Assembly: GCA_030600585.1 (NCBI GenBank)
Contig: JAUVLU010000010.1
Location: forward strand, 1 to 64,000
From: Candidatus Cloacimonadota bacterium
Lineage (GTDB): Bacteria > Cloacimonadota > Cloacimonadia > Cloacimonadales > TCS61
Direction of reading: 5' to 3'
DNA length: 64,000 nucleotides
Part shown: positions 1 to 8,560 of the stretch, in pieces
Layout: each line of letters begins with the position of its first letter
Numbering within the stretch: position 1 is the stretch's first letter
Translations under genes and position numbers: made by a program
Notes under the pieces: model-generated
Seen by the model: the letters and a program-made list of their open reading frames with translations, nothing else
What the model was told of the DNA's origin: nothing
Database searches by the model: none

Positions 1-1
1 G

Positions 2-115
2 ATCAGACAATTAAATCGAAAGTTAAAGAACTTGGATGGTTTCAAATCAGAGAAAAACCTTGCTGATTTTATGAACATCTGGTTTACGAGTTACCATGAA
101 AAATTTAATAATTAG
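2..115 (+). pseudogene. C-terminal fragment of a protein, possibly a transposase (cut by window edge)
   Basis: An open frame enters from the left edge and stops with TAG at 113-115. It encodes 37 residues that include NRKLKNLDGFKSEKNLADF and then a Trp/Tyr-containing helix. The pattern of a basic stretch, then GFKS/N, then a Leu/Trp-rich helix recalls the C-terminal end of mutator-like or related DDE transposases. That is from memory of the family only. No terminal inverted repeat is visible downstream. It could equally be the end of an unrelated gene, because only the tail lies in the window. Confidence 0.3.
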
Positions 116-139
116 ACACAGTTATCTTAACGCTACCTA

Positions 140-1483
140 TTAATTAATTTTTCTATGTAAAGTCCGGATATTAACATCAAGTAATTTTGCAGCTTTAGTT
201 TTATTTCCATCTGTCATATTAATAGCACTTTGAATTATTATAGATTCATATTCTTGTAACATTGTTTTTAAAGAATTAAAATTATTAATTTGTGGTTGTA
301 TCAAATTATTGGGAATATCATTTTGTGACTTAATTGATAATTGTTCCGGTTGGATCATATTACTGTTTGTCGTGATCACAGCCCGATTAATAACATTTTT
401 CAATTCACGAACATTTCCTGACCAATGATAATCCAACAAGAGCTGCATCGCTTTAGAGCTAAATCCTGAGATATTTTTATTATATTTTGAATTGGCGTTA
501 AGTAAGAATTCTTGTGCAAAAAGAGGAATATCGTCTTTTCTTTCGGAAAGAGAAGGAAGAGATATCTGAAATTCATTTAGACGATGATATAAATCTTCTC
601 TGAAATTTCCCTGTTTGATCTCCAACAAAAAATCTTTATTGGAAGTTGCTATAACCCTGATGTCAATATCATGTGGATTTATTCCACCAATTCGTGTTGT
701 TTGCTTTTCTTCTAAAACGCGCAATAGCTTTGCTTGACCTTGGATGGGCATATTGGTGATCTCATCTAAAAGTAATGTCCCTCCGTTGGCTTCTTCAAAT
801 TTTCCTGCTTTTGAAGACAACGCACCTGTAAATGCACCTTTTTCGTATCCAAATAATTCACTTTCTACAAGTGTTTCGGGAATTGCGCCGCAATCTAAGG
901 CAATAAATGGTCTTTTCCCCTTCATGCTCTTTTTATGTATTAGATGTGCAAAGACTTCTTTTCCTGTTCCACTTTTTCCCTGAATTATTACACTCATATT
1001 TGTAGGAGCAATTAGATCGATTTGATTTAATATTCTTTTTATTTGAGGGTCATTCCCAATTACGATATTATTTTTTTTAAAGTATAATTTTTTCTTAAGA
1101 TCATTGATTTGCTGATTTAATTCCCTCGTATTCAAGGCTCTTTTGATAGATATTAGAAGTTCATCTTGATTAAATGGTTTTCTTACATAATCGTATGCTC
1201 CTAATTTTATAGTCTCTACAATATTTTTTATCCCTCTGGTCCCGGATATCATTATTACAAGTGTGTTCTGATCAATTTCCTTTAATTTTTTTAATATTGA
1301 GATACCATTTTTACCTGGAAGTTGGATATCTAATAGTACAATATCGGGCTTACATGATATGAATTTACTTATTACTTTCTCGCCATCTGAAACCAGAAAT
1401 GTTTGATAACCATTTTCTCTTAATATGCTGGAAATAAGTAACTGAGTTTCAAAATTGTCTTCAACGATTAAAATAGAATGCAT
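140..1483 (-). CDS. Sigma-54-dependent response regulator, NtrC family
   Basis: A three-domain activator of sigma-54 promoters. Residues 1-120 are a receiver domain with the acidic pair near E8/D9, phospho-acceptor D52 in LLDIQLPG, and the conserved K of VRKPF near 102. Residues about 140-370 form the AAA+ domain, with Walker A GKSGTGKE, the sigma-54 contact loop GAFTGA and Walker B LLLDEI. The last 50 residues form a Fis-type helix-turn-helix (GNKTKAAKLLDVNIRTLHRK). About 447 aa is usual for the family. I chose ATG at 1483 because a ribosome-binding site AGAGGT lies 9 nt upstream; a TTG at 1504 would add seven residues with no support. No histidine kinase lies beside it, so its partner must be elsewhere. 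The targets cannot be told from the window. Confidence 0.93.
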   Translation of the reverse strand: MHSILIVEDNFETQLLISSILRENGYQTFLVSDGEKVISKFISCKPDIVLLDIQLPGKNGISILKKLKEIDQNTLVIMISGTRGIKNIVETIKLGAYDYVRKPFNQDELLISIKRALNTRELNQQINDLKKKLYFKKNNIVIGNDPQIKRILNQIDLIAPTNMSVIIQGKSGTGKEVFAHLIHKKSMKGKRPFIALDCGAIPETLVESELFGYEKGAFTGALSSKAGKFEEANGGTLLLDEITNMPIQGQAKLLRVLEEKQTTRIGGINPHDIDIRVIATSNKDFLLEIKQGNFREDLYHRLNEFQISLPSLSERKDDIPLFAQEFLLNANSKYNKNISGFSSKAMQLLLDYHWSGNVRELKNVINRAVITTNSNMIQPEQLSIKSQNDIPNNLIQPQINNFNSLKTMLQEYESIIIQSAINMTDGNKTKAAKLLDVNIRTLHRKIN

Positions 1484-1663
1484 ATATTTTATACCTCTCT
1501 TCAAAATTAAGTATCATCTAATTTAAAAAATTAAATAGTGACATAAATGTCAACATTAATATTATGAGTAATAATTATTAAATAAAAATAACCTTGAATA
1601 AAGCACAGAACATTATTCACGGATAGTTTAGTAAATGTATTGAAATTGGAACAGATATTACAA

Positions 1664-2614
1664 TTATGAAGTATCTTTATCGGTCAGATCAATATTTCTG
1701 CTGCGGAAACCGTAACCCATAACATCATTAACATCAGTGAGCAGAACGAAAGCTTTTGGATCGATGTCTTTTACAATATCGCGTATCATTGCCACCTGCC
1801 TACGGTTCATTGCACAGAACAGAACATCAAACTCATTACCGGTATAACCACCCTGAGCTTTAAAGAATGTTATGCCACGCCGGATCTTATCATATATCTT
1901 TTCTTTGATTTCATTATTTTTCTCGGAAATTATATAGACACCTTTTACGTAAGGCAGACCCTCACTGGCGAGATCGGTCATTTTGGTTGTAATAAACAGA
2001 TTAACATAACCCCATATTATCAGCTTCACATCTTTAAATACAATACCAATCGTCATGATTATTAATGTTTCGATTACCCAATATCCCATTCCAATAGAAA
2101 TTCCGGTTTTCTGTTTCAAAAAAGCAACGGGAATATCTGTTCCTCCGGTAGAACCACGGAAACGGAAGATCATTCCCAATCCTAAACCTAATAGAACAGA
2201 ACCTGCAATTGCTGATAAATATATATCTTGTGGCGATAACATTGCGTAAATTGTTTTACCATGATCTAAGTATGTATAAGGAGAAAGGTCTTTGATAATG
2301 CCCATATTATATAAATTCTTTAAATTGAGAAGGTCGGAAAGAATTGATGTTGCAAACATTCCAAAGAGAGATCGAAGTCCAAAACGTTTTCCCAAAAACA
2401 TAAAACTTAAAATAAATAATGGAACATTAAGCATTATCATCGATATACCAATAGGTATATTGAGAAAATGAAATAATATCTGGCTTAAGCCGCCAATACC
2501 ACCAGGTGCAATTTTGTAGGGAACCAGAAACCATGAATAGGCTATCGCAAATAATATAGCTCCTACTACTATCCCAAAATGTTGAATAATACTTCTTTTT
2601 AATTTTTTATTCAT
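1664..2614 (-). CDS. YitT family membrane protein (DUF161 + DUF2179)
   Basis: A protein of 316 aa with about five or six hydrophobic segments in the first 210 residues. These include the Gly-rich stretches KIAPGGIGGLSQ and FRGSTGGTD that mark the YitT family. A soluble C-terminal DUF2179 domain follows (about 220-305: KGVYIISEKN through the GNEFDVLFCAMNRRQ region). The family is found widely in Firmicutes and FCB bacteria; its transport or signalling role is not established. ATG at 2614 is preferred because GGAGGT sits 6 nt upstream at 2621-2626; the TTG at 2620 abuts that site. It is a single gene, transcribed leftward and divergent from the uridine kinase. Confidence 0.88.
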   Translation of the reverse strand: MNKKLKRSIIQHFGIVVGAILFAIAYSWFLVPYKIAPGGIGGLSQILFHFLNIPIGISMIMLNVPLFILSFMFLGKRFGLRSLFGMFATSILSDLLNLKNLYNMGIIKDLSPYTYLDHGKTIYAMLSPQDIYLSAIAGSVLLGLGLGMIFRFRGSTGGTDIPVAFLKQKTGISIGMGYWVIETLIIMTIGIVFKDVKLIIWGYVNLFITTKMTDLASEGLPYVKGVYIISEKNNEIKEKIYDKIRRGITFFKAQGGYTGNEFDVLFCAMNRRQVAMIRDIVKDIDPKAFVLLTDVNDVMGYGFRSRNIDLTDKDTS

Positions 2615-2752
2615 TATCAACCTCCGAAATGTGCAATTTATTTTCTTAGATTATAAGTCAATAATAAAATTACAACTAATATAATCCCAATTATAAATAC
2701 TTTCTAACCTGCTTCAAATAAGATACTTAACAATTGAATTAAGAATAATTAC

Positions 2753-2779
2753 TTGACTTAGAAATCTATAAAATATAAA
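2753..2779 (+). promoter_or_regulatory. Possible sigma-70 type promoter of the TGS-uridine kinase gene
   Basis: TTGACT at 2753-2758 is followed after 15 nt by TATAAA at 2774-2779, in an AT-rich intergenic stretch just upstream of the start at 2806. The spacing is slightly short and the leader would be brief. Inferred from resemblance to the consensus only. Confidence 0.35.
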
Positions 2780-2805
2780 TAATTTTCCATAACAAAGGAG
2801 GAAAT

Positions 2806-4455
2806 TTGTTTACTGTTGAAATAAGAATAGATGGCGAGCGTTTCAAAAAGATCGCTTATGCTAAACCTTTAGATATTCAGAGCATTCTGATTGAAAACTT
2901 AAAAGATGAAGAACAACAAATAGCCTGTAGAATAAATAATAAATTTAAGAATAATAAAACTATAATAAATTCTGATACAATATTGGAAAGTATTTCCAGA
3001 TCAAGTACAGCAGGTGATGCTATTTATAAAAATACATCGATATTTATTTTATGCAAAGCTTTCAATTCAACGTTTGAAACAGATAAAAAATTAGTTGTAG
3101 AACATTCAATCGGTGATGGAATTTATGTGGAAGTAATCGACTACACATTTTCAGAAAAGGAGATTAACCAACTTTCGCAGGAAATGCAGAATATAATAGA
3201 TAGTGAAATGCCAATTGATGAAATAGAAATAACATCTTCTGAAGCTGAAGATATATTTACTAAACAAAATCGTGAAGATATTCTTAAACATCTAACTCAT
3301 AATACCATAAAGCTTTATAAATGTGGAAATTTCTATGATTATCTTATCTGTCATACTGCGGATAATACAAGTTTAATCCAGAATTTTGAGATTGTTTATC
3401 ATGCTCCCGGCTTAATACTTAGATTTCCGAATAGGATCTCAAATAAGATAAATGGGGAATTCCAACTTTCCAGAAAACTTTTTGCTGCTCATCAGGAACA
3501 TGATAAATGGTTGAATATTTTGGAGGTTCATTTTGTAAATGCGATTAACATGGCTGTGAGGGATTATAAGATCACAGATCTAATTCAGGTTGAAGAAGCG
3601 CTTCACGAGAAGAAAATAGTTGATATCGCAAAACATATTACACGTAAAGGTGATACTAAACTTATACTAATTGCCGGACCTTCTTCTTCAGGGAAAACAT
3701 CTTTTGCAAAACGACTTTCCATCCATTTAAGGGTAAATGGAATAAAGCCGCATATTCTTGGAATGGACGACTATTTCCTACCGAGAAGCCAAACTTCCAG
3801 AAAGGAGAATGGAGATTATGATTTTGAAAATATAAATTCATTGGATCTTGAACTTCTAAATAGTGATCTTCAGAAATTGCTTAAAGGTGATGAAATTGAA
3901 TTACCAAAATATAATTTTAGGCGTGGAATCCGAGAGCTGAGTCATAATAGGCTGCAGTTAAAAGAAAATGAGATACTTATTATGGAAGGAATTCACGGGC
4001 TTAATGATGTATTATCATTGTCAGTTCCTTTTAATCAAAAACTAAGAATATATGTGAGTGCTTTGAATAATCTTAATATCGATGCTCATAACCGGATACC
4101 GACAACTGACTCAAGAAAGATAAGAAGGCTAGTTCGTGATTACAATTATAGAGGGCATTCGGGAGAACAAACATTGGAAATGTGGGATTCTGTGAGAGAA
4201 GGAGAGGATAAAAACATTTTTCCATTTCAAGAAAATGCCGATTTTATGTTCAATAGCATTTTAACTTACGAACTTGGAGTTCTTAAAAAATATATTTTAC
4301 CAATTTTGCATTCGATAACAGAATATTCTCCTCAATATTCAGAAGCACTGAGATTGTGGAAGATCGTAGAACATATTTATAATATTCCAGATGATATTGT
4401 ACCTTCTAATTCAATCTTGAGGGAATTTATCGGCGGCAGTATTTTTAATTATTGA
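2806..4455 (+). CDS. TGS-domain uridine/nucleoside kinase (phosphoribulokinase/uridine kinase family)
   Basis: A protein of 549 aa. The first 60 or so residues resemble a TGS/ubiquitin-like fold, and about 60-250 resembles the second N-terminal domain of threonyl-tRNA synthetase. The kinase lies in the C-terminal half, with P-loop GPSSSGKTSF near 290-299, the substrate loop GMDDYFLPR and later LIMEGIHGLN. This architecture is known in clostridia and FCB bacteria and is usually annotated as nucleoside kinase, presumed to phosphorylate uridine or cytidine. The synthetase-like part lacks a catalytic core. The start is TTG at 2806, preceded by GGAGG with only 4 nt spacing. A second, plain uridine kinase is encoded at 60352-60966, so the two are likely not redundant. 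The stop codon overlaps the 3' end of the convergent gene. Confidence 0.9.
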   Translation: MFTVEIRIDGERFKKIAYAKPLDIQSILIENLKDEEQQIACRINNKFKNNKTIINSDTILESISRSSTAGDAIYKNTSIFILCKAFNSTFETDKKLVVEHSIGDGIYVEVIDYTFSEKEINQLSQEMQNIIDSEMPIDEIEITSSEAEDIFTKQNREDILKHLTHNTIKLYKCGNFYDYLICHTADNTSLIQNFEIVYHAPGLILRFPNRISNKINGEFQLSRKLFAAHQEHDKWLNILEVHFVNAINMAVRDYKITDLIQVEEALHEKKIVDIAKHITRKGDTKLILIAGPSSSGKTSFAKRLSIHLRVNGIKPHILGMDDYFLPRSQTSRKENGDYDFENINSLDLELLNSDLQKLLKGDEIELPKYNFRRGIRELSHNRLQLKENEILIMEGIHGLNDVLSLSVPFNQKLRIYVSALNNLNIDAHNRIPTTDSRKIRRLVRDYNYRGHSGEQTLEMWDSVREGEDKNIFPFQENADFMFNSILTYELGVLKKYILPILHSITEYSPQYSEALRLWKIVEHIYNIPDDIVPSNSILREFIGGSIFNY

Positions 4456-5072
4456 TCAAGCTCATCAAGATCATTATTCTCATCTAATCTATCTTTGGGA
4501 ATAATCCTTTCGGGAGTTTTGAAAAACATTGTTTCCAATTTAGAATTAAGAAATTCCACAATACCAAAACTTACTCCAAGAGTTATCATTATTTTCAATC
4601 CATTTATAAAATAGATCAAAATAAACTGTCCATGAAAAGGCTTTTTGATAAGAATATGCAGAATAAAGTGAGCAAGAACGTAACCGATAGCTTCTAAAAT
4701 ACTGAACGCTATATTTCTAATATACTTAAACCTGAACCATGTAAATTTGAAGATCAATGCATAAACGGTAAATAGGATGAAAGCGTAAATGAAAAGTTGG
4801 AATAATCCTCCAACTTGAGCATTTAATGAAGTTTTACGCATTAGGAAGGCGAACAGACTGGAGATAAAGAGAACTATAATGAGCAGATCAAAATATCTTA
4901 GGTATTTGGAACTAAAGAATATGAAACTTCCTAAAATTGAGAACATTAAAAACTGAAATCCAAATTCATTAATATTGAAAATATTCTCATCGAATATCTT
5001 TCCTACTATAAAACTAATTGAAATAGTTATTACCAATAGTAAAATAAGAAAAACAATTTTCTGAAAATTCAT
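4449..5072 (-). CDS. Hypothetical membrane protein, about five helices
   Basis: I do not recognise this 207-residue protein. It shows an N-terminal hydrophobic helix (IVFLILLLVITISISFIVG), three or four further hydrophobic segments to about residue 170, and a charged C-terminal tail ending in ELDQ, so it is an inner-membrane protein. ATG at 5072 is chosen because AGGAG lies 7 nt upstream; starting further upstream would run into the preceding gene. It is the last gene of a leftward trio and overlaps the convergent kinase gene by 7 bp at the stop codons. Its link to the barrel protein upstream is positional only. Confidence 0.75.
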   Translation of the reverse strand: MNFQKIVFLILLLVITISISFIVGKIFDENIFNINEFGFQFLMFSILGSFIFFSSKYLRYFDLLIIVLFISSLFAFLMRKTSLNAQVGGLFQLFIYAFILFTVYALIFKFTWFRFKYIRNIAFSILEAIGYVLAHFILHILIKKPFHGQFILIYFINGLKIMITLGVSFGIVEFLNSKLETMFFKTPERIIPKDRLDENNDLDELDQ

Positions 5073-5082
5073 GGGTATTCTC

Positions 5083-6780
5083 CTAATTTGCAAAGATCCA
5101 GTGAACATTAAAATTGAAATGTGTTTCCGGATGATCGTAATTTGTGAACATCATTTTATTATTAGTCAAGTTGATAGCATCTACACTAATTTCAAATCTA
5201 TCTGTTAATTGTATTTTTAGATATGCATCAATGTTTTGAGTATCACTTGTTGTTGGTGATTCACACGCATCATAATAGTATGAGTAATCAGAATGATAAA
5301 TGTGTTTAAGCCCCAATATAATTGCATTATTGTGTTTCAGGTTATAAGTAACTTCTAGAGCGTCAAACATTTGCCATTCGGGGAATGATGAGATTTCAGA
5401 ATTATTATCAATTTGATAATTGGTTTGTTCTTTTCTTAGCCACAAATCATATTTGATATAAACATCTTCAAATAAATTTAAAGTAAAAGTATTTTGTAAT
5501 GAATAATATTTCCCATCAAAATCTTCAATATGATGTTGTCCCATTACAACTTTGGTTTTAATTAAAGGAAAATCAATAAAAATTCCGCCGTCTACACTTG
5601 ATCTTAATTGATTTAATAAACAGGATGACAGATGATTTGGGTAAAATTCAGTAGATGAAGTGTTAAATTCACCACAAAGACTAAATCCGTGAAATAATTC
5701 TTTTTGAAGGCTTGAATCTAATTGGAAATTGTTCTCATCTCGATAAAATCCTGTGTTTCCAATTTTGAATCCTACAATGTTTGAGTCATGATCAACAGAA
5801 AGAATATGGTATGAATTGTCTTTTTTGGAAATATCAGTTGGCTGGGTTGGAATATAATTATAAGATGTAACATTCTCAGAGACAAATTCATAAGACAAAT
5901 TAAGATTATGATTACGTGAATATAGTTTCTTCTGAACTAAAAATTGCATAAGATTTCGTTTCTTACGCCACCACTCATCCATTTTGTAATCACTTGATAA
6001 ATATTTGAAACCAAAATCAATAATATTATTTTCAACTGTAAACGAATATTCATTTTCTTTATTTGATGCTGAATAATTAGGATACATATATCCCAAATAT
6101 GCGTAAATATCTTTTCCGCTAGGAAGTGTCTGATTTATTAAGCTATTATCAAAATGAATTCTGGCAAAACCCAGGTCATAAATCAGATGTAAATGAAAGT
6201 TTTTAGAAGCTTCGTTCTCATATCCTTGCCATATACCCTTTTCACCGAGATAATCAAGCTGCATATCAAAGTCGGGAATTCCAAAGATACCACCTTTCAT
6301 CAAGGAAACAGCGATATTGTTCATATCGATATCACCGAGTCCCATATAGGTTTCGGTTAATGCTACAGGGAGAGAATATTCCCAAGAATTGTAAAGTATA
6401 TTTCCTCTTTTGTAAATCGTCTTATAAATACTTCTGTTATTCTGAACTGTCTGTAAGTTACCGGTTGCAAATGGGATTTCAGAAAATCCGTTTTTCTTAA
6501 TACGCATATTCAGATTAAAAGGCGAACTTAAATGGAAATTTTCTTTATAGATTAGATGCGGCAGGAAAAAATTATCTTCCATTTTTCTTTTCTCATCAAG
6601 AAAGTTGTTCATCTCAACCAAAAGCAGTTTTGGATCTATTCTTTCTTCTAAAGAATCAATAACTGCTTGTTCAATATTTAGAGTATCCGGTGGGATATTT
6701 TCTTCAATTTCTGTTTGTGCCCAAATGCAAGTTGTTAAAACAATAATTGTTAATATAACCAAAAATATTTTCATAACCAT
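5083..6780 (-). CDS. Putative outer-membrane beta-barrel protein (TonB-receptor-like barrel without plug)
   Basis: A protein of 565 aa. A signal peptide is clear (MKIFLVILTIIVLTTCIWA, cleavage near the AQT). The mature protein is rich in alternating aromatic/polar strands with Asn, Tyr and Ser, and it ends in FNVHWIF followed by AN, like the last strand of a barrel with a penultimate aromatic. The C-terminal segment DAINLTNN is typical of TonB-dependent receptor barrels. No plug domain or TonB box is seen, so it may be a porin or a barrel of other function. ATG at 6780 lies 5 nt after AAGGAT; ATG at 6774 is possible. It overlaps the epimerase gene by 10 nt, which suggests one transcript. Confidence 0.75.
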   Translation of the reverse strand: MVMKIFLVILTIIVLTTCIWAQTEIEENIPPDTLNIEQAVIDSLEERIDPKLLLVEMNNFLDEKRKMEDNFFLPHLIYKENFHLSSPFNLNMRIKKNGFSEIPFATGNLQTVQNNRSIYKTIYKRGNILYNSWEYSLPVALTETYMGLGDIDMNNIAVSLMKGGIFGIPDFDMQLDYLGEKGIWQGYENEASKNFHLHLIYDLGFARIHFDNSLINQTLPSGKDIYAYLGYMYPNYSASNKENEYSFTVENNIIDFGFKYLSSDYKMDEWWRKKRNLMQFLVQKKLYSRNHNLNLSYEFVSENVTSYNYIPTQPTDISKKDNSYHILSVDHDSNIVGFKIGNTGFYRDENNFQLDSSLQKELFHGFSLCGEFNTSSTEFYPNHLSSCLLNQLRSSVDGGIFIDFPLIKTKVVMGQHHIEDFDGKYYSLQNTFTLNLFEDVYIKYDLWLRKEQTNYQIDNNSEISSFPEWQMFDALEVTYNLKHNNAIILGLKHIYHSDYSYYYDACESPTTSDTQNIDAYLKIQLTDRFEISVDAINLTNNKMMFTNYDHPETHFNFNVHWIFAN

Positions 6781-7748
6781 CTTTTATCCTTATACCATTG
6801 ATAAGTTTTTTGTAAATTTTTTAAATAATTATCTTTAAATTTAATATTCAATTTATTTTCTGATCTATCTGTATTTACGATCCAGTAATCTTCTTTAAAT
6901 TCTTTTACCTTATCCCTATTGAGTACTGGAAATTTACTCTTAAACAATTTACTGATAAATTCCAAAATGGAAGCGATGGGGTAGAGCAGGAATTCAGGTA
7001 TCCTCATTGTAACAGTTTTTGAGTTCATCGCTTTACCAATTAATTTATGCAGTTCGCTGTTTTTTATAATTCTCGGATTTGCCGCAAAGAATGTTTCATT
7101 ATATGTCTTTTCATTATTTATTGTTCGTTCTATAAGATCAGTGAGTTCGTCGATATGGATAAGGTTATAGTATTTTGTTTTGAAACTACTTACAAATACA
7201 AAGTGATTTTTAACCAGTTTGAAAAGTTTGAGAAAATCTTTATCTCCGGCACCATAAACAGAAACGGGGCGGATAATTGTCCATGGGATTTTCGCATTTC
7301 TGCGAATGATCTCTTCTGCCAATAACTTGCTCTTCCCGTACATTGTAACCGGATTTGTCGGGTCTTCTTCCTTTTTCCCTAAATTTTTGTTTAATGCAGG
7401 TCCTGCCGCTGCCTGACTGCTTATAAAAATAAACTGTTTAATAGAAGAATCATTGCATAAATTCAAAAGTGTTTCTGTGAGATCAATGTTGATCTTCTTG
7501 AATGTCTCCCATTTGCGGGCGCGAGTTAAAGCAGCAACATGTATCAGAATATCCTTATCTTGTAATACCTGTTTGATTTCTTCTAAATTATTATAATCAA
7601 TAAAACAAACATTATTTTTATTTTCGATAAGAGAAATATCCGAACCAGTTCTAACAAAGCATGTAACATCATTACCACTATTCAGAAGTTTTTTTGTCAA
7701 AGCACTGCCGACAAATCCATTGGCTCCGGTAATTATAATTTTTTTCAT
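6771..7748 (-). CDS. NAD(P)-dependent epimerase/dehydratase (extended SDR)
   Basis: A protein of 325 aa. It begins with the Rossmann signature ITGANGFVGSAL at residues 5-16 and has the catalytic Tyr-Lys pair in MYGKSKLLAEE, preceded by a Ser-rich strand (FIFISSQAAAG), and the RPVSVYG motif. The C-terminal part contains a short hydrophobic stretch (FLLYPIASILEFISKLF), as in membrane-associated sterol-dehydrogenase-like or hopanoid-type members. The substrate is probably a nucleotide sugar or a lipid-linked sugar, but it cannot be named. It is the first gene of a leftward trio with the barrel protein. No strong ribosome-binding site is visible before ATG 7748. Confidence 0.87.
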   Translation of the reverse strand: MKKIIITGANGFVGSALTKKLLNSGNDVTCFVRTGSDISLIENKNNVCFIDYNNLEEIKQVLQDKDILIHVAALTRARKWETFKKINIDLTETLLNLCNDSSIKQFIFISSQAAAGPALNKNLGKKEEDPTNPVTMYGKSKLLAEEIIRRNAKIPWTIIRPVSVYGAGDKDFLKLFKLVKNHFVFVSSFKTKYYNLIHIDELTDLIERTINNEKTYNETFFAANPRIIKNSELHKLIGKAMNSKTVTMRIPEFLLYPIASILEFISKLFKSKFPVLNRDKVKEFKEDYWIVNTDRSENKLNIKFKDNYLKNLQKTYQWYKDKRWL

Positions 7749-7845
7749 AAATGTTATTCAAGAAATGCGAATGATTCGGTCAATTGTTTTGTGTAATTCT
7801 TTAATAGCTGAGCACAATTCAAACAGTTTATAATAAATGTAAAAC

Positions 7846-7874
7846 TTGACGTTAAATCACATTTTAAATTTATT
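7846..7874 (+). promoter_or_regulatory. Possible promoter upstream of adk
   Basis: TTGACG at 7846-7851 is followed by 17 nt and TTTATT at 7869-7874, in the 166-bp divergent gap between the epimerase and adk. The -10 match is weak; this is a resemblance only. Confidence 0.28.
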
Positions 7875-7914
7875 CTTCCCTGAATTATAAATAAAAAATT
7901 AAAAAGGAGTAATA

Positions 7915-8538
7915 ATGAATATTTTATTAATTGGCATTCAAGGATGTGGGAAAGGAACTCAGGCGAAGCTGCTTGAAGAGACTTTTGGTTGGAAGCATAT
8001 TACTACCGGTAATCTTCTGCGTGAAAGCATTGAGAAGCAAACCGAGTTAGGACTTGCTGCAAAGAAATTTATGGATGAGGGTGAACTTGTTCCTGATAAA
8101 TATGTTTTTCAGATTGTTGAAGATGCTTTAGCAAATGCAAAAGATGGAACAATTCTGGATGGATTTCCACGAAATATAGAGCAGCTTAAGTATTTGGAAA
8201 AGAACTTTACTATCGATAAGGTTGTTCTTTTAGAATTATCTGATGAAAAAGCTATAGAACGTGTCTCATCGAGAAGAAACTGCATTGATTGTAAGAAAGA
8301 CTATAATCTTCTTTATAGTAAACCAAAGAAAGAAGGAATCTGTGATGTGTGTGGCGGAAAGATAGTTCAAAGAGATGATGACTATGAAGCAGCAATAATT
8401 AAGAGGATAGAAAAATTTTACAAAGATACATCTGAAGTGATTTCCTATTTCTCGAAAGAAGGAAAACTTATTCGTGTTAATGCAGATGATCCAATTGATA
8501 TTATTCAGGAAAATATAGTAAAGGCATTAAAGGTTTAG
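7915..8538 (+). CDS. adk: Adenylate kinase
   Basis: A protein of 207 aa that converts ATP and AMP to two ADP in the cytosol. The P-loop GIQGCGKGTQ lies at residues 7-16. The AMP-binding TTGNLLRE and the DGFPRN motif follow. The LID carries two Cys pairs (CIDC and CDVC), consistent with a structural zinc site as in Gram-positive-type adenylate kinases. The ribosome-binding site AAGGAG lies 7 nt upstream of the ATG. The next gene, a potassium transporter, starts 22 bp downstream, so the two may be cotranscribed. Confidence 0.97.
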   Translation: MNILLIGIQGCGKGTQAKLLEETFGWKHITTGNLLRESIEKQTELGLAAKKFMDEGELVPDKYVFQIVEDALANAKDGTILDGFPRNIEQLKYLEKNFTIDKVVLLELSDEKAIERVSSRRNCIDCKKDYNLLYSKPKKEGICDVCGGKIVQRDDDYEAAIIKRIEKFYKDTSEVISYFSKEGKLIRVNADDPIDIIQENIVKALKV

Positions 8539-8560
8539 CGGCAATTCCTAACAGGGAAAA

